From Daucus carota subsp. sativus (Eukaryota; Streptophyta; Magnoliopsida; Apiales; Apiaceae): 64,000 bases of DNA. The stretch covers positions 44,302,390 to 44,366,389 of the forward strand of contig NC_030384.2 of the NCBI RefSeq assembly GCF_001625215.2, given 5' to 3'. The notes under the pieces were generated by a model. The model saw only the letters and a program-made list of their open reading frames with translations. It searched no databases and was not told the DNA's origin. This document shows, one piece after another, positions 1-11,003 of this stretch (positions are counted from its first letter, which is position 1; every line of letters begins with the position of its first letter). The position numbers and the translations under genes are program-made.

Positions 1-1293
1 GCCTTCCTCAGCCATTGCAAAACTCAGCTCCAAAATTTTCTCAAAAAATCTATGCTTACTTGATCTCCAGGAGATCAAAAACTTAATTAAACGACCAACA
101 TTTACATGAAGATCTTTCTCTTCAGAAAAAGGGTAAGCTTCAACTCTATCATACCTATGTACAGTAGGGGGATATACAACAAGATAACCACCAATTTCCC
201 ATAAAAGCCTCTGGCCCCAATAACCCCTCAATACATCAGAAGCCATTGAACTTACAGAAACAGGAAGCATCAGACCCCAAAATGCCGATGAATGGTACAT
301 AGTATTAAAAGAATTAACTGGCGCCATAACACCTTGTGGCAGCGCCACTTTTGGAGAACGTTCATCAAACCTAATATCAAATCCATCCAAACCTGGCTTC
401 CTAGTAAAATAAAACACCGAATCAATATCAGGAAGACCATTAGATATTCCCTGTTGAATAAATTGCTTCCCACCAAACACTTGATTATAATACAATTCAT
501 GACCAATATCACCAACATTCTCCAATGGCAATCCCCTCGGCCAAACCGACCTCTGCCCAAAATGAATGTACGGATTCACAACAGTCCTATTAGGATTTTC
601 ACGACCATACTGCAATATAACCTCTTGTCTAGCATTTTCTCCAACTAAATCCACATCAAAATGCTTCCCCAGATCATTACCAATCACCTCACCGCGATCA
701 TCAGCATCAAAGATCCTTTTCGCCCCATGTTGAATTGCAAACAAATACCCAACAGACTTTCTAACAAAAGAACCATAAGGCAAATAATCAACAACCCTAA
801 ACCCTAATTTAGCTTGCTGCTGCAGAGACAAAAAGATAGTACCTTTCAAGCTCCAATCATCCGGAGTCCTGGAATCCCCAATTGCTAGAACCTGCCATCC
901 CTTAATCTTGGCAAGATTGCGAACTGAATCAGTCGGATAACTCTCCACAGACACCACAATCCAATTCTCCGATTGGAAATTAGCATAAGGGGTTGATTTA
1001 TCTCGAATTTCCTCAACTTTAGTCCAATCCACAGCCGGAAAATGCAAAGTTTTCTCAATGGGTTTCGCCTGAGACTGAAAGCAAAGAAGCGCAGCCGAGT
1101 CACCCGCGTTGCGGAGAAAGAAAAGCGCTACAACAGTGGCAATCAGCAACCCCACAATGAAGACTTTGTAAAGATTATCATTGACCCAAGTGGAGAAATC
1201 AAGAGATTTGGACTCCGAGAAGCGACTTGGATGACGGCTCGTTGATTTTGATCCAGGCTCTCCTTTCGGGTTTACACGATCTTGGACCAACAT
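1..1293 (-). CDS. STELLO: STELLO-type Golgi protein, first exon (partial)
   Basis: An open frame of 431 codons starts at the ATG at 1293 and runs off the left edge without a stop, so only the N-terminal part is seen. It begins MLVQDR, has an RFSE-S-K-LDFSTW block near residues 24-36 and one hydrophobic membrane segment (about residues 44-62, FIVGLLIATVVALFFL). The body carries blocks typical of plant STELLO1/2 (DUF288), such as ENPNRTVVNPYIHFGQRSVW and SVSSMASDVLRGYWGQRLLW. STELLO proteins are type II Golgi membrane proteins with a glycosyltransferase-like lumenal domain; in Arabidopsis they bind cellulose synthase and help assemble and deliver the complex. The family call rests on remembered similarity along the whole exon and is firm; which paralogue it is cannot be told. 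The start is the first ATG, about 147 bp downstream of a TATA-like box. Confidence 0.93.
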   Translation of the reverse strand, partial: MLVQDRVNPKGEPGSKSTSRHPSRFSESKSLDFSTWVNDNLYKVFIVGLLIATVVALFFLRNAGDSAALLCFQSQAKPIEKTLHFPAVDWTKVEEIRDKSTPYANFQSENWIVVSVESYPTDSVRNLAKIKGWQVLAIGDSRTPDDWSLKGTIFLSLQQQAKLGFRVVDYLPYGSFVRKSVGYLFAIQHGAKRIFDADDRGEVIGNDLGKHFDVDLVGENARQEVILQYGRENPNRTVVNPYIHFGQRSVWPRGLPLENVGDIGHELYYNQVFGGKQFIQQGISNGLPDIDSVFYFTRKPGLDGFDIRFDERSPKVALPQGVMAPVNSFNTMYHSSAFWGLMLPVSVSSMASDVLRGYWGQRLLWEIGGYLVVYPPTVHRYDRVEAYPFSEEKDLHVNVGRLIKFLISWRSSKHRFFEKILELSFAMAEEG

Positions 1294-1439
1294 TGAATCC
1301 AGTCTTAAAGACTCAGAAATAAACCAGAAATCAAAGCCTTCTTGTTTTCTTGTTTCTCCTCAATCAAATTCTTGTCTCACCAATTTGAGCTGTGCATAGA
1401 AAGTGGAAGTGAGGTGATAATGAACTCGGTGAGTGTGTG

Positions 1440-1447
1440 TATATATA
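1440..1447 (-). promoter_or_regulatory. TATA-like box of the STELLO gene
   Basis: TATATATA lies about 150 bp upstream of the STELLO start codon on the minus strand, a normal distance for a gene with a 5' UTR of about 100 bases. Position-based inference only. Confidence 0.45.
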
Positions 1448-2060
1448 GATTTGTGTGTATCGGTGAAAGTGAAAGAGGTGAAAATAGGAAATGTTGCCGA
1501 CAAGTATGGGGATACTTGTGTTTGCTTAGGCTTGAATGCAACTCTCCTGCTCTGCCTCTTCTAGTTTTTTTAGTTGAGTGTGCGTTGGATGGGCCCCACT
1601 TGCTTTCTTTCTCCATCTATATTCCCCTTTGTTGGTTGGGCTTTCCATTTTTTCCTACCCTTCGCTTCTCATCCTTCTCACATGATCTTGATTTGTCAAA
1701 GAAATCCAAAATGATCTTAATTTGTTAAAAAAATCAAAATGTTCTTCTACTTTTCATTGAATTTCAATTCTACTACTTCTTAGGTTACATTTGTACTTTT
1801 TTTTATATGAACAAATTTGAAATCTATGATTACTATCCGGATCAAATATCATAATTAACTAATATAATTATAATTGATTATTTCTTATATGTTTTATCAA
1901 AGAAATGGCGGTGTTTATAACGTATGTTTAAAATTTTATATATTTTATCTCACCTAGTCACATGCAATTGATTTAGATTGGGGTGTACAAATTTGTGAAT
2001 CCACTTGTACGTGTAGTCATTTCATTCATGTCCCCTTCCTACGAGTATATGAGCTAGCTT
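1448..2060. other. Intergenic, AT-rich
   Basis: Upstream region of the STELLO gene. Small open frames here (for example 1342-1728 plus) have no recognisable protein features, and I see no RNA gene or complete mobile element. Confidence 0.5.
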
Positions 2061-2186
2061 CTATAATATTTTCCTATATTTAAAAAGTATTATTTTAAGA
2101 AATGTTATTTACAATAACTATTCCTATAATATTTTCCTATATCTAAAAAGTATTATTTTAAGAAATGTTATTTATAATAATTATTC
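2061..2186. repeat. Two-copy tandem duplication, 63-bp unit
   Basis: Copy 1 (2061-2123) and copy 2 (2124-2186) both start CTATAATATTTTCCTATAT and differ at only a few bases. It is a local duplication with no coding capacity. Confidence 0.85.
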
Positions 2187-2533
2187 CTCTTCATTTTCGA
2201 TTAATCCAGGGCCAATAAGTAAGAAAGCAACTGTGTTAATCATATCGAAACAATAGTTAATCTTAACTAGCATGAAAAATTATATTACAAGTCATCAAAA
2301 ACTCATGTAGCTGTAATAACAACTACCAAGATCTCCATTCGTATATGTCGGCCGGTACATAAATTTTAATAAATTTAAAAATATTTAGATCGAAATCTAA
2401 TCCAAATTTGTATATTTAAATCACCCAAATTTTAGATTTAAGTTTTTAGAGTATCATTAAATTTGCCTATATTACCACTTTTATGACACCATTTTTTAAA
2501 AGTGAAAAAATTTTGATTTAAAATTGGATATTA

Positions 2534-3331
2534 GTCCGGTTCTCGGGTAAGTCTAAAGTGGCAACCGTCAAGGGCTCAAATTTAGGAGGGGCTCAAAATT
2601 TTTTAGTTAAAATTCTATGAAGACCGGTTTTTTATTGAAAATCTCAAAGATCATGCATATTATACAACCAAAATATTACAAAAATTAACTTTTTACAAAA
2701 GCATGTTATATAGTGTTATTGTTTTATAAATCTGAAGAAAAAAAATGTACCTTTTACAATTTAGACATATTTTGCAGAACATATGTTCTCCAATATCATG
2801 CATGCAAAACATATATGATGTATAAAGAGTTTAATTAAATTCTGATTAGATATAATTTGTAAGATTATACGTTTTGTGTTTTAATTGCAGAACATGCATG
2901 GTCTCCAAAATTTTTAATATTATTATAATATCACCTTTTTTTTTGTAATGAAAGCAAATATTTAAATTGATTGATAAAAAATTAGAAGAGCCAAAATTGG
3001 TGTCGATGGCATTAGTGAAAAAATAATTATTCAAAGTTAAAATTGATAAAAATCTATTTGAAATTCTCAATTTCACGGAGAATGATAGAATTATCTTGCA
3101 ATTTTATCGATAGAAAAGGGATTTCAATAAAACACTAATGATCATCACTATTGTATCTCAAAACCTTTTCTATAAATTGTTAGATAATGTATAAAATCAT
3201 GATTTATAAATCATTTGTATTTTTTTATTATTTGTTAATAAATATTTGATAACTTTAAATATTTTTAAAAAAATTTAGAAGTGTCTCGGTTTATTTTCTG
3301 GCCTAGGGCTCCAGAAAGTTTAGGGTCGGAT
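2534..3331. mobile_element. Decayed hAT-like DNA transposon relic
   Basis: The segment is flanked by the perfect direct repeat TTGGATATTA (2524-2533 and 3332-3341), which contains an 8-bp hAT-type target duplication. The left end reads AGTCCGG...GGGTAAG followed by GGGCTCAAATTTAGGAGGGG. The right end reads GGCCTAGGGCTCCAG...TTTAGGGTCGGAT. These look like decayed forms of the GGCCGGCCCTG-type ends of plant hAT elements related to the TTF/ZMYM1-like transposases. At 3031-3130 on the plus strand a frame reads SKLKLIKIYLK, like the conserved SKLKLIKSYLRS of the hAT C-terminal dimerisation domain, then breaks up. It is about 800 bp, non-autonomous and old. Confidence 0.72.
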
Positions 3332-3341
3332 TTGGATATTA

Positions 3342-3956
3342 AAATTGATTAAATCATAATTTTATATTTTTACAAAAAGAGCAATTGTTATATTTTAATA
3401 CATTGTTATTAATATTTGATTGTTTTGAATGAAATCTATGAGTATTTCAGACAAGTGATTTGTAACGATGCTCTAATGATGATTAAGGTTGAAAATATAT
3501 AATTAATATTATAATCAAATCACCACAATAAATTTAAGCAAAAGTCTAACAAATATATGTGTTAAATTATATGATGTTTCAATATTTATGTCAAAGCATT
3601 ATAAATAAATATATCACAATTAATTTGTTTAGAAATTCTCAAGATCAGAAACCTAATTAAAATTAAAAACATTACAAAGATGACAAAATAAAATTCTTTT
3701 GTAGATAGACTATAATAATCAAACTCTTGTGAATCATTTATTACATTATAATTTCAGTTTTTTTTTTCCAATTTTAGTTTATTACAAGATCAAAGTATCA
3801 AACCGAAAAAAACTCGCACAAGCATTTACCCTAAAAAAAACAAAGGGAAACAGAAGCTCTTATTGGCTATTTAAAAAAGTTTAAACCAACAGTTAGTTAC
3901 AATTTGGGAAATTCAAAATTTCTGAAAACATCCCGCCATCAACAACAAAAAAGCAA
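3342..3956. other. Intergenic and 5' UTR of the HTH gene
   Basis: AT-rich sequence with no gene or element that I recognise. The last 60-100 bases before 3957 are probably 5' UTR. Confidence 0.5.
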
Positions 3957-6045
3957 ATGAAAAACAAAATGGAAGCAGAAGCATCATCATTTCCATGTGA
4001 AGATGAACAAATAGTTGCTTCAGCTCTTCTTCTTCTCTCAACTCCTTCCATCTCTTCTTCTACTTCAAGGTAATTTCAATCACCGATCGATTATTTTTAT
4101 TACTCCTCTTCATTTAAATTTGATTTCTGTTTTTGAATTTATATGATATAATAACACGAGCTTGTTGATTTTTGTTTGTTTTATGAATTTCTGTAGCTAC
4201 GGTAACAACATGAATTTGCTTGTCGCTTCTTCGAAATCGTACAATTCGAGTACGAGTGTGATGACGATTGATGAAGCTTCTTCTTCAGCAAGTCTCAAAA
4301 GGCTCCGTGTTGTTGGCAAGTCTCCGATCTCTGTTGCTTCTCGTGAGATCAAGCTTAAGGTCATCGATTATCTCTACTTATTATCTCATGAATTATTTGT
4401 AATTGATATTGTTTGTTGAATTTCGGATGCTTTGATGTGTATTTTTGATTAGTTTTAGATGTATTTGTTGCCTAATATTATTGGATCATTGTGCTCTGTA
4501 TAAGCTGAATTTTTGAATTTGAGATGTAGCTGTGAATCTTAAATGGCTTGGATATTGTGCTTCTTGAATCGATCAATCGAATTTTGAGAGCTATTTTCAT
4601 AATTATCTGGTGTGCTTAGATTCCGGATGATTTGATATGCTTTTAATTAGTTTTAGCTAATATTTTTGCTTGATTTGCTCGGATCAACGTATTATGTAAC
4701 TTCGTTATTTGAATTTGAGATGAAGCTGCGAATCTCGGATTATGTTCTGCTTTATCATTCATCTCAATATAATTTTGAGAGTTTATCGTCATAGTTGATC
4801 CTGTTTGTTCGGATTGCTGATGGATTATTAAGTTTTAATTTGTTTAGATGATTTTTGTGTGTGTATGTGCTTGGATCAACAGTACACTGTACATATATAT
4901 TGAACTAGAGATGAAGCTTTGAATCTAAAAGGACTTGGATATTGTTCTGTTTTCTTAAATTGCTTTGAGCTGTGATCATCAGATTGTTGCTTATGTTAGT
5001 TTTTAATTTTTGTAGTATCGGACAATTGTCATTTGAATATGTTTAGTTTAGATTATAAGCTCGATTTCTGTTATGAAACTGTAGCAGTGATTGCCACTAC
5101 ATGCTCCGGGATTTTGCTTGAACAACATCGATTCTAGCTTTGATACTCTTACACTGCAATATCATATGTGAATCCTTTTTGATTGACAAATACTATAGCT
5201 GTTTTCCAATTTAATTTTCTGCTCTATGTCCTCTAATCCACGGGTTATTTGCTTGACATTGACTCGTACTTATTGTAATTTTAAACGTCGTACATCTGAA
5301 TTTCAACCTGCTGAGTGAAAAACAAGTACATCATGCTCTGAGTATATTCTGTAAAAACTCTATCAGTCTTTGTTCGATTGAAGATCAGACTGGAGAGACG
5401 TTGATTTTCCAAATTGGCTTGTTTAATGGATTTTATGTTGCAGGTTGTAAGAAAGAGCCGGTCTAAGATTCTTCGAATTTCTGATTGCCAAAAAGCAAGT
5501 TCAGGAAAGTTGGCTACAGTTTCATGGGGATCCGAGACAAAGAGTGAGGCATCGTCGTGTTTGTCAAGTACCACCAGCACCTCGGTTTCCTCTGCACAGA
5601 CCTGCAAGACTACAGCAAAAAACAAGGCGGTGGGAACTCCTCACCTGCACAGACGTGCTGATTCCATCATGAATCTGTTGGCTCATCGTGATGGTATTTC
5701 TGAAATTAGGATTCGTCAGTTTCTTGGTGATAGTCCTGATACCAGCAAAGCGTTAAGAATGTCAGATATCCTCTCTCACTCTCTAGACAAACATGCTGCA
5801 AGGCCTCTTTGATAAATATAAATGTTCAATATTTTGCTGGTGCTGCAGGTTGATGAAACAAGCTGCTGTGAAGAGGTCTGGAGCTGGAGGCAGATGTGAC
5901 CCTTATATATACATGGTATTTCTACTAATACCAATATATATAGCAATACCTGTAATCTCAATACAAATTTATGCAATGTTTAAGTTTCTGTAAACTTATG
6001 ATTTCTTATTATGTAATTGATTCTGTTTTGTTGCAGATAGCATGA
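3957..6045 (+). CDS. Plant helix-turn-helix (three-helix bundle) domain protein, 222 aa
   Basis: Five exons: 3957-4069, 4197-4359, 5444-5760, 5849-5915 and 6037-6045. All junctions are GT-AG and the phases add up to 222 codons plus TGA. The N-terminal half is serine-rich and low in order, beginning MKNKMEAEASSFPCEDEQIV, with a basic stretch (VVRKSRSKI) after residue 92. The conserved part is C-terminal: GTPHLHRRADSIMNLLAHRD, then ISEIRIRQFLGDSPDTSKAL and QAAVKRSGAGGRCDPYIYM, the pattern of a small plant family annotated only as HTH three-helical bundle proteins. A DNA- or chromatin-binding role is inferred from the fold name alone. Exon 5 codes only Ile-Ala-stop, so the last intron sits almost at the end of the frame. 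Intron 2 (4360-5443) is unusually long for this gene. An in-frame ATG five codons in could also serve as start. Confidence 0.85.
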
Positions 6046-7403
6046 TGGGTGCTGTCCATTAACATATTACAAATCTCAAAGATACTTTAGTAATCCCACT
6101 TGCTAGTACATGGGAAAATTTTGTTATTAGAAAGTATGGCGAAGATGGTATAGAAGAATCACACTGCTGAACAATTCCATATTAAGAGAGGTTAAAATGT
6201 ATAGCCTTACTGCAAATTATAGTTGTCTGTTAATACATTTTATACAAATATATTGTGGTCTGGTGATATAAACTATGCTTCTTTTGAGGCCCATGTTCTT
6301 TGCAGTCATTCATTTATATTGTTCAACATAGGAGCTGATAGTCAGGCTTAATTCTGTGAGCTCTGGTTTGATAAGGTGTTCCTTTCTTTTACAACTTAAG
6401 TAACTCTTATCATCTATCCCTTCATTAAAAGATAGCATCATTCTAACTAACTGGTCTAATGAATCACTGATGTTTTAAGTTTATAAATTTATATTGGTTA
6501 TCATTGCATGATTGCATCTACTACATTGTTACCGGATTGCGGCAATGACTTTTGATTGCCTAGATACTAGCTAGATGGCTTATCTCTTAGATGTTACATT
6601 GAGTTAATTAATTTGTTTGCTGATAATTACTGCTTTTGGCTGATGGGAATTCTGCACAGATCTCATTACATTGAATTATTATTAAAATTTTGATGCTGCT
6701 GAATGTTCACTCATTAAACCACTTACAAAAAAACCTGTTGTTCTTTGACTGTTTGACATAAGATCGTAGCTTCTAGGTAGTAGGCAAAAGCACAGTGTGA
6801 AAAACTCATTTGATTGATCTATGGAGGGACCTGAAAGCTAACAGAAGTGGTTGATTTTGTTTTCATTGTACTCTGAAATATGTAACGGTCTCAATATACG
6901 GACTTCCTTCGAGGGCCCCTGATATTAATATTTCCATCAAAAAATCTCTAAGTTCCTTCTGACTTCTGTTCATTGAAGAAATCTTTCAGTTCCTTTTGTG
7001 TGCCGTGCAACACTGTGCCAGTATTTTTTATTGATCTGGCAACAAAGAAATATAAATACTTGGATCTGATAATTTAAGTGTTATGCTTATCATGCAAAGT
7101 GCAAACCCTAAATATATTTGTGCATACTATGATTTTTAGAACTGGGTTATATTTATGCAGCGCAAAAGAACCATTTCTTTGCATATGAGATGATAGTAGC
7201 ATTGACTTGGTGATGATACTAATACTCTACTGAAGCTCTACTGAAGTGCACCTACACTCTGGTAATCTGTATATGCATATAAACTTATAAAGCACTCAGA
7301 TTTAATTGGGGTGATAGCGGAATTTAATAGTTGTGTTTTTCATGGTTCGTTGGTGTTGCTACATATTATGATATTATGCATGTATTGATAAAGTTAGACA
7401 TCT
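6046..7403. other. 3' UTR and intergenic sequence
   Basis: Follows the HTH gene and probably holds its 3' UTR. No open frame with protein character and no clear repeat was seen before the tRNA at 7404. Confidence 0.5.
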
Positions 7404-7420
7404 GCTGGAATAGCTCAGTT

Positions 7421-7453
<33 letters not shown>

Positions 7454-7477
7454 GAGGTTCGACCCCTCCTTCTAGCG
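7404..7477 (+). tRNA. trnN-GUU: tRNA-Asn (anticodon GUU)
   Basis: The 74-base sequence folds as a full cloverleaf. The acceptor stem GCTGGAA pairs with TTCTAGC (one G-T pair). The D arm is AGCTCAGTTGGTTAGAGC, the anticodon stem is TGTGG/CCACA with anticodon GTT at 7438-7440, and the T arm GGAGG-TTCGACC-CCTCC matches the B box. Box A (TAGCTCAGTTGG) and box B (GGTTCGACCCC) are the internal Pol III promoter. There is no intron and the 3' CCA is not encoded, as expected for a nuclear gene. It stands alone between protein genes. Confidence 0.97.
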
Positions 7478-7483
7478 CATCTC

Positions 7484-7489
7484 TTTTTT
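7484..7489 (+). terminator. Pol III T-run terminator
   Basis: Six T residues seven bases after the tRNA discriminator base, the usual Pol III stop. Confidence 0.85.
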
Positions 7490-8501
7490 CCTTTCCATTT
7501 TACCCCCCTGATTAGCAGGAGTTGCAGGTTACAGTAAAATCATCAGGTGTTAGTGTTAACTCTATAAAGAAACTTTCAGAAAATTATACCAACAGCAAGT
7601 TGCAAAATAAATGAGGTGCTACCTCTATATAAGCTTACTTAATGAACAGTCTTTTAAACCAATTCCTGCAGGGAGGAGGGAGTATTCCTCAATCTAAAAC
7701 ATTGTTCTCCAGATCTAATCTTCAGTATCTGAGAATAGGGGACACAACGATCTTCAATTTCTGACATTACAAGATGATAATCATAACACACATAGCCTAA
7801 ATGCCTGATGATGCAATGATCGGAAACATCAACCAACAATCAACATGAACAACATGCTTAGAAGTAAGACGCAAGTTCTTTTAGACGATCTCCTGTACTT
7901 CACAAATAATAATATACACCCAGAACCAGAAGGTGATCATGAGTGGAAGTGCACTAAACAATAGCGAGGCATAGGATCACACTGCTCAAACCTCGCGTAT
8001 ATAAATACTTGTTGTAACATAAAATGATCACTTCTTTTACTTGCCAAAAGTTAAGTTGTATCTGATTTTGATTTTCCTGTAACTTTTAACAAGGTCAACG
8101 TGTAGTAGTTATCAAATAGGTTACTGTATCTTGTTAAAAACGATAGGAGATTTTATAACTTAATTTACCTGTACAAAAAATGCAACAAAGGGGTTCTTTG
8201 TAATTTATTGTGAAACACTAAAAATGGAGAAGGTGATGTGTTTTCTGGAATAAATAAACTCCATAAGGAAAGAATGAAGTGGGTCAAAACAAAGCTAACA
8301 TAGTGTATAAATCATCAGTTATTACATGGAGTACAACAGAAATCATGTCGGCAAACATATAAAGCTCACTTTTGTCTCTTTAGTAGTTTCCAGATACAGT
8401 TACAAAAAGAAGTTACAGCTAGGTTTATATTCCTAATAGACGATAAAAACCACAGATGTAGTAATATTTGGCTTTCTGATAAGCAGGATCAGCTTATGGT
8501 T
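7490..8501. other. Intergenic; includes 3' UTR of the first DUF642 gene
   Basis: No supported gene. The part next to 8502 is probably 3' UTR of the minus-strand DUF642 gene. Confidence 0.5.
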
Positions 8502-9813
8502 TTATACTCTAGCAGGCCAGACTCTAACATTGTCCAAAACAGGGCCACAAATATGACCCCAGTCGTTAATTTTAGTGTGATAATATGCACTGAAGAATGT
8601 GATCCTTGTCCTATCTGATATAGCCCGGAACCTGAGACTAGCAGATTTATATCCTCCTTTCCCCTGAGATGTGAAATTAGCCTTCACAGTATCTTTAGCC
8701 GCAAATGCTTCAATCACCATTGTTGCGTGGCAACCATTCTTTGCATCTCCAATTGTGAAGGTTAGGTCATAGAGCTTGTTACTCACTGTCCTTACAACTT
8801 GTGCAATGGCACTTTCTCTTCCTCCAACTATTTCAATTGCAGCGCTTCCCGATGGGACTGAAAAGTGCTTTGAGTCAATGTACTTGACTGGTTTCAAGGA
8901 CTCGACGATCCATCCAGGAAGTGGTGAAATCAGATCTTGTTGTTTTGGAAGGAGAAGAACTCCGGTTGAGAAGTTCTTGAACACATGCGGACCAGTCTCA
9001 AAGCCACCGTTTTTCACCAAATTACCTGTGCTCATAGAGTAATAAGATTAATCACTTCAGCAAATGAGTCAGAGTCAATTATCAATTCAGTGAGTACATT
9101 ACAAACTTAAGAACAAGTAGAGAAGAAAAAGGCCAGACTGACCTTTGCTATACTTGAGAGGGAGTATCTCCTTGATTGCAATAGCATCTAAGAGAGGACC
9201 ACAAGTAGGATCTTCTTGAATACCAGGGTTATGGAAGGTGACCTTTTCGCTAGAAGAAGAAGCCTTAAAAGCCCAAGCATAAGTGTCTGCCCCATCACTG
9301 CTGAATAAGGTCTGAATGGGGAGGTCACTTGACCGACCAGAGGCCGAAACTCTCAGGATCTCATCTTGGGCACAAGTCCTCGTAGCTGAAAATGTTAGTG
9401 AGTATATGGATCCCGGCTTCAGATCAGACACAATCTGAGATATGGAAGCTTCATTTCCTAGTCTGGCTGCATGCGCCCCACGAGGGATTGCAAAGTAGAA
9501 GCCACCTGGCTGTGGTCCACCCGAGACATACTCAACCAAGCCACTGATCTCCCATTTGGGCAGTGAGTACTTCCCTATAATCGTTGTTTTCTTCATGTCT
9601 GATCGCTTTGGTCCAAGCTCAAAGTTGCCATTTGCCAGATATCCTGCAACATATGTTAAAAAATCAATCCAACTAACAGTAATGAGTGCAAAAATGGAAA
9701 AAAGAAGCTACTTATAAGTGCTTACCATCAAGATATGGAGGGATAGCTGCAAATGCAAAGCTGACAAAGAGGGAGAACACCAAGACAAGACAAAGCGAGA
9801 GAGAAGAAGCCAT
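8502..9813 (-). CDS. DUF642 cell-wall protein (BIIDXI/DGR family), copy 1
   Basis: Three exons on the minus strand: 9726-9813, 9143-9643 and 8502-9025. Phases are consistent and give about 370 residues. The first exon codes a secretory signal peptide (MASSLSLCLVLVFSLFVSF, then AFA). Exon 2 holds the first galactose-binding-like module (GLVEYVSGGPQPGGFYFAIP, RGAHAARLGN, RTCAQDE, QEDPTCGPLLDAIAIKE). Exon 3 holds the second (NLVKNGGFETGPHVFKNFST, PGWIVESLKPVKYIDSKHF, ICGPVLDNVRVW). DUF642 proteins are secreted plant wall proteins that bind polysaccharide in vitro, and some interact with pectin methylesterase. The paralogue at 11004-12362 has the same three-exon structure with a second exon of exactly the same length (501 nt), so the two arose by tandem duplication. 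Confidence 0.93.
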
Positions 9814-9888
9814 TATAGCTATCTTGAAGATTGCGATTGCAGAAGATCTTCAAGTTAGAGATGCCCCAGGAAATGCAGAGAGGCCGGA

Positions 9889-9896
9889 TATATATA
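9889..9896 (-). promoter_or_regulatory. TATA box of DUF642 copy 1
   Basis: TATATATA on the minus strand 76 bp upstream of the start codon; the position fits a core promoter. Confidence 0.55.
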
Positions 9897-11003
9897 ATGT
9901 AAAAAGATACTTAAAATAGTTTGATTTGAAAGGCGAGGGGTGGGAAGTGGCACGTTAAAGTAGCATTAGTTTAGGCGTAAGATGTGTTAAGTGTTGATCG
10001 TCTCACTTTCCTTTCTCCACTTCTCACTATAGCATATCAGCATATGATTAACAATTTTCTCTACATTTTTAATCTTTGGTCATTAAATTCTAATTAAGAC
10101 AATTACGAATGCCTATGAAACTATACCTTGCTTTGCCATGAAAAAATGAAACATTAAAAGCCATGAATCTCAGATTAGGACAAAACAAAACAACTCCCAC
10201 TTGTACGAACAAGACAATGTCCTTTACATGTTAAATTAGCACAGATCAATCAGTAATTCATGCTATCAGTATACATTAGCAGAGGGTATACCCTCAGATA
10301 ACAAAGAAACTCACAGTTTCAGAGTCTTGATCGATATATGACCCGCGTTTGAGTATTTAAATTTTTCCAAAGTATCACCGAAAAATATGAAATATGATTC
10401 TCAACTAAAATTTTCTCAGGTAACACTAAAATTTCCGAAATAAGCATTTTGACCTTTCATATCATCAAGAGAATCGGAGTATCCACCAAATTCCGCTTAG
10501 TTTATTCTATTAGTCCACAATGCCCACCTAAACTTGTGTTGCATACTTTATGTTTCAACGAAATCGACATGAAAGAATAAAGAAAGAAGAGATTTACATA
10601 TTTTACATTATTACAGTGGAACTGGACGGTGTGAGGACCCATGGTGTTTCTTCAGTCTTCCCCAGTCAGGCCGTGATTCGCTCTGTTTCTTTGAATTTTG
10701 AATTGCAATTTGTTCAGTGCTTTCACAAAAGTGTTTGTTCGAAACTGTTCTCGTCTCTTTACCACGTGCATTCCGTTCCTATCCGTACTTTTCAATTAGT
10801 ACTAGATGTTTATTATTACAACTGGATCTTATCTTCAACCAACGTTAACCTGATTGACGGACAGGTTTATCAAATACACATGCCTAGTATCTTCTTTTTC
10901 ACGTCTTTGGACTTTAGAGCGTGGAGATTTCAAATTTGAATCGATGAAGAAAAAGAAAATGTGTATTACATGATACAGATTATTTCGTCTTAAGTGACTA
11001 ATA
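9897..11003. other. Intergenic between the DUF642 tandem copies
   Basis: Upstream region of copy 1 and 3' region of copy 2. The plus-strand open frame at 10550-10939 has no recognisable protein feature and I do not call it a gene. Confidence 0.5.

Noticed and set aside
292-648. Plus-strand open frame of 118 codons
   Set aside because: It lies opposite the STELLO exon; its text is the shadow of that coding sequence.
2846-3076. Minus-strand open frame of 76 codons
   Set aside because: Lies in the hAT relic; the meaningful remnant is on the plus strand.
10550-10939. Plus-strand open frame of about 129 codons between the DUF642 genes
   Set aside because: No recognisable domain, no supporting promoter or splice context, and low-complexity text; treated as chance.
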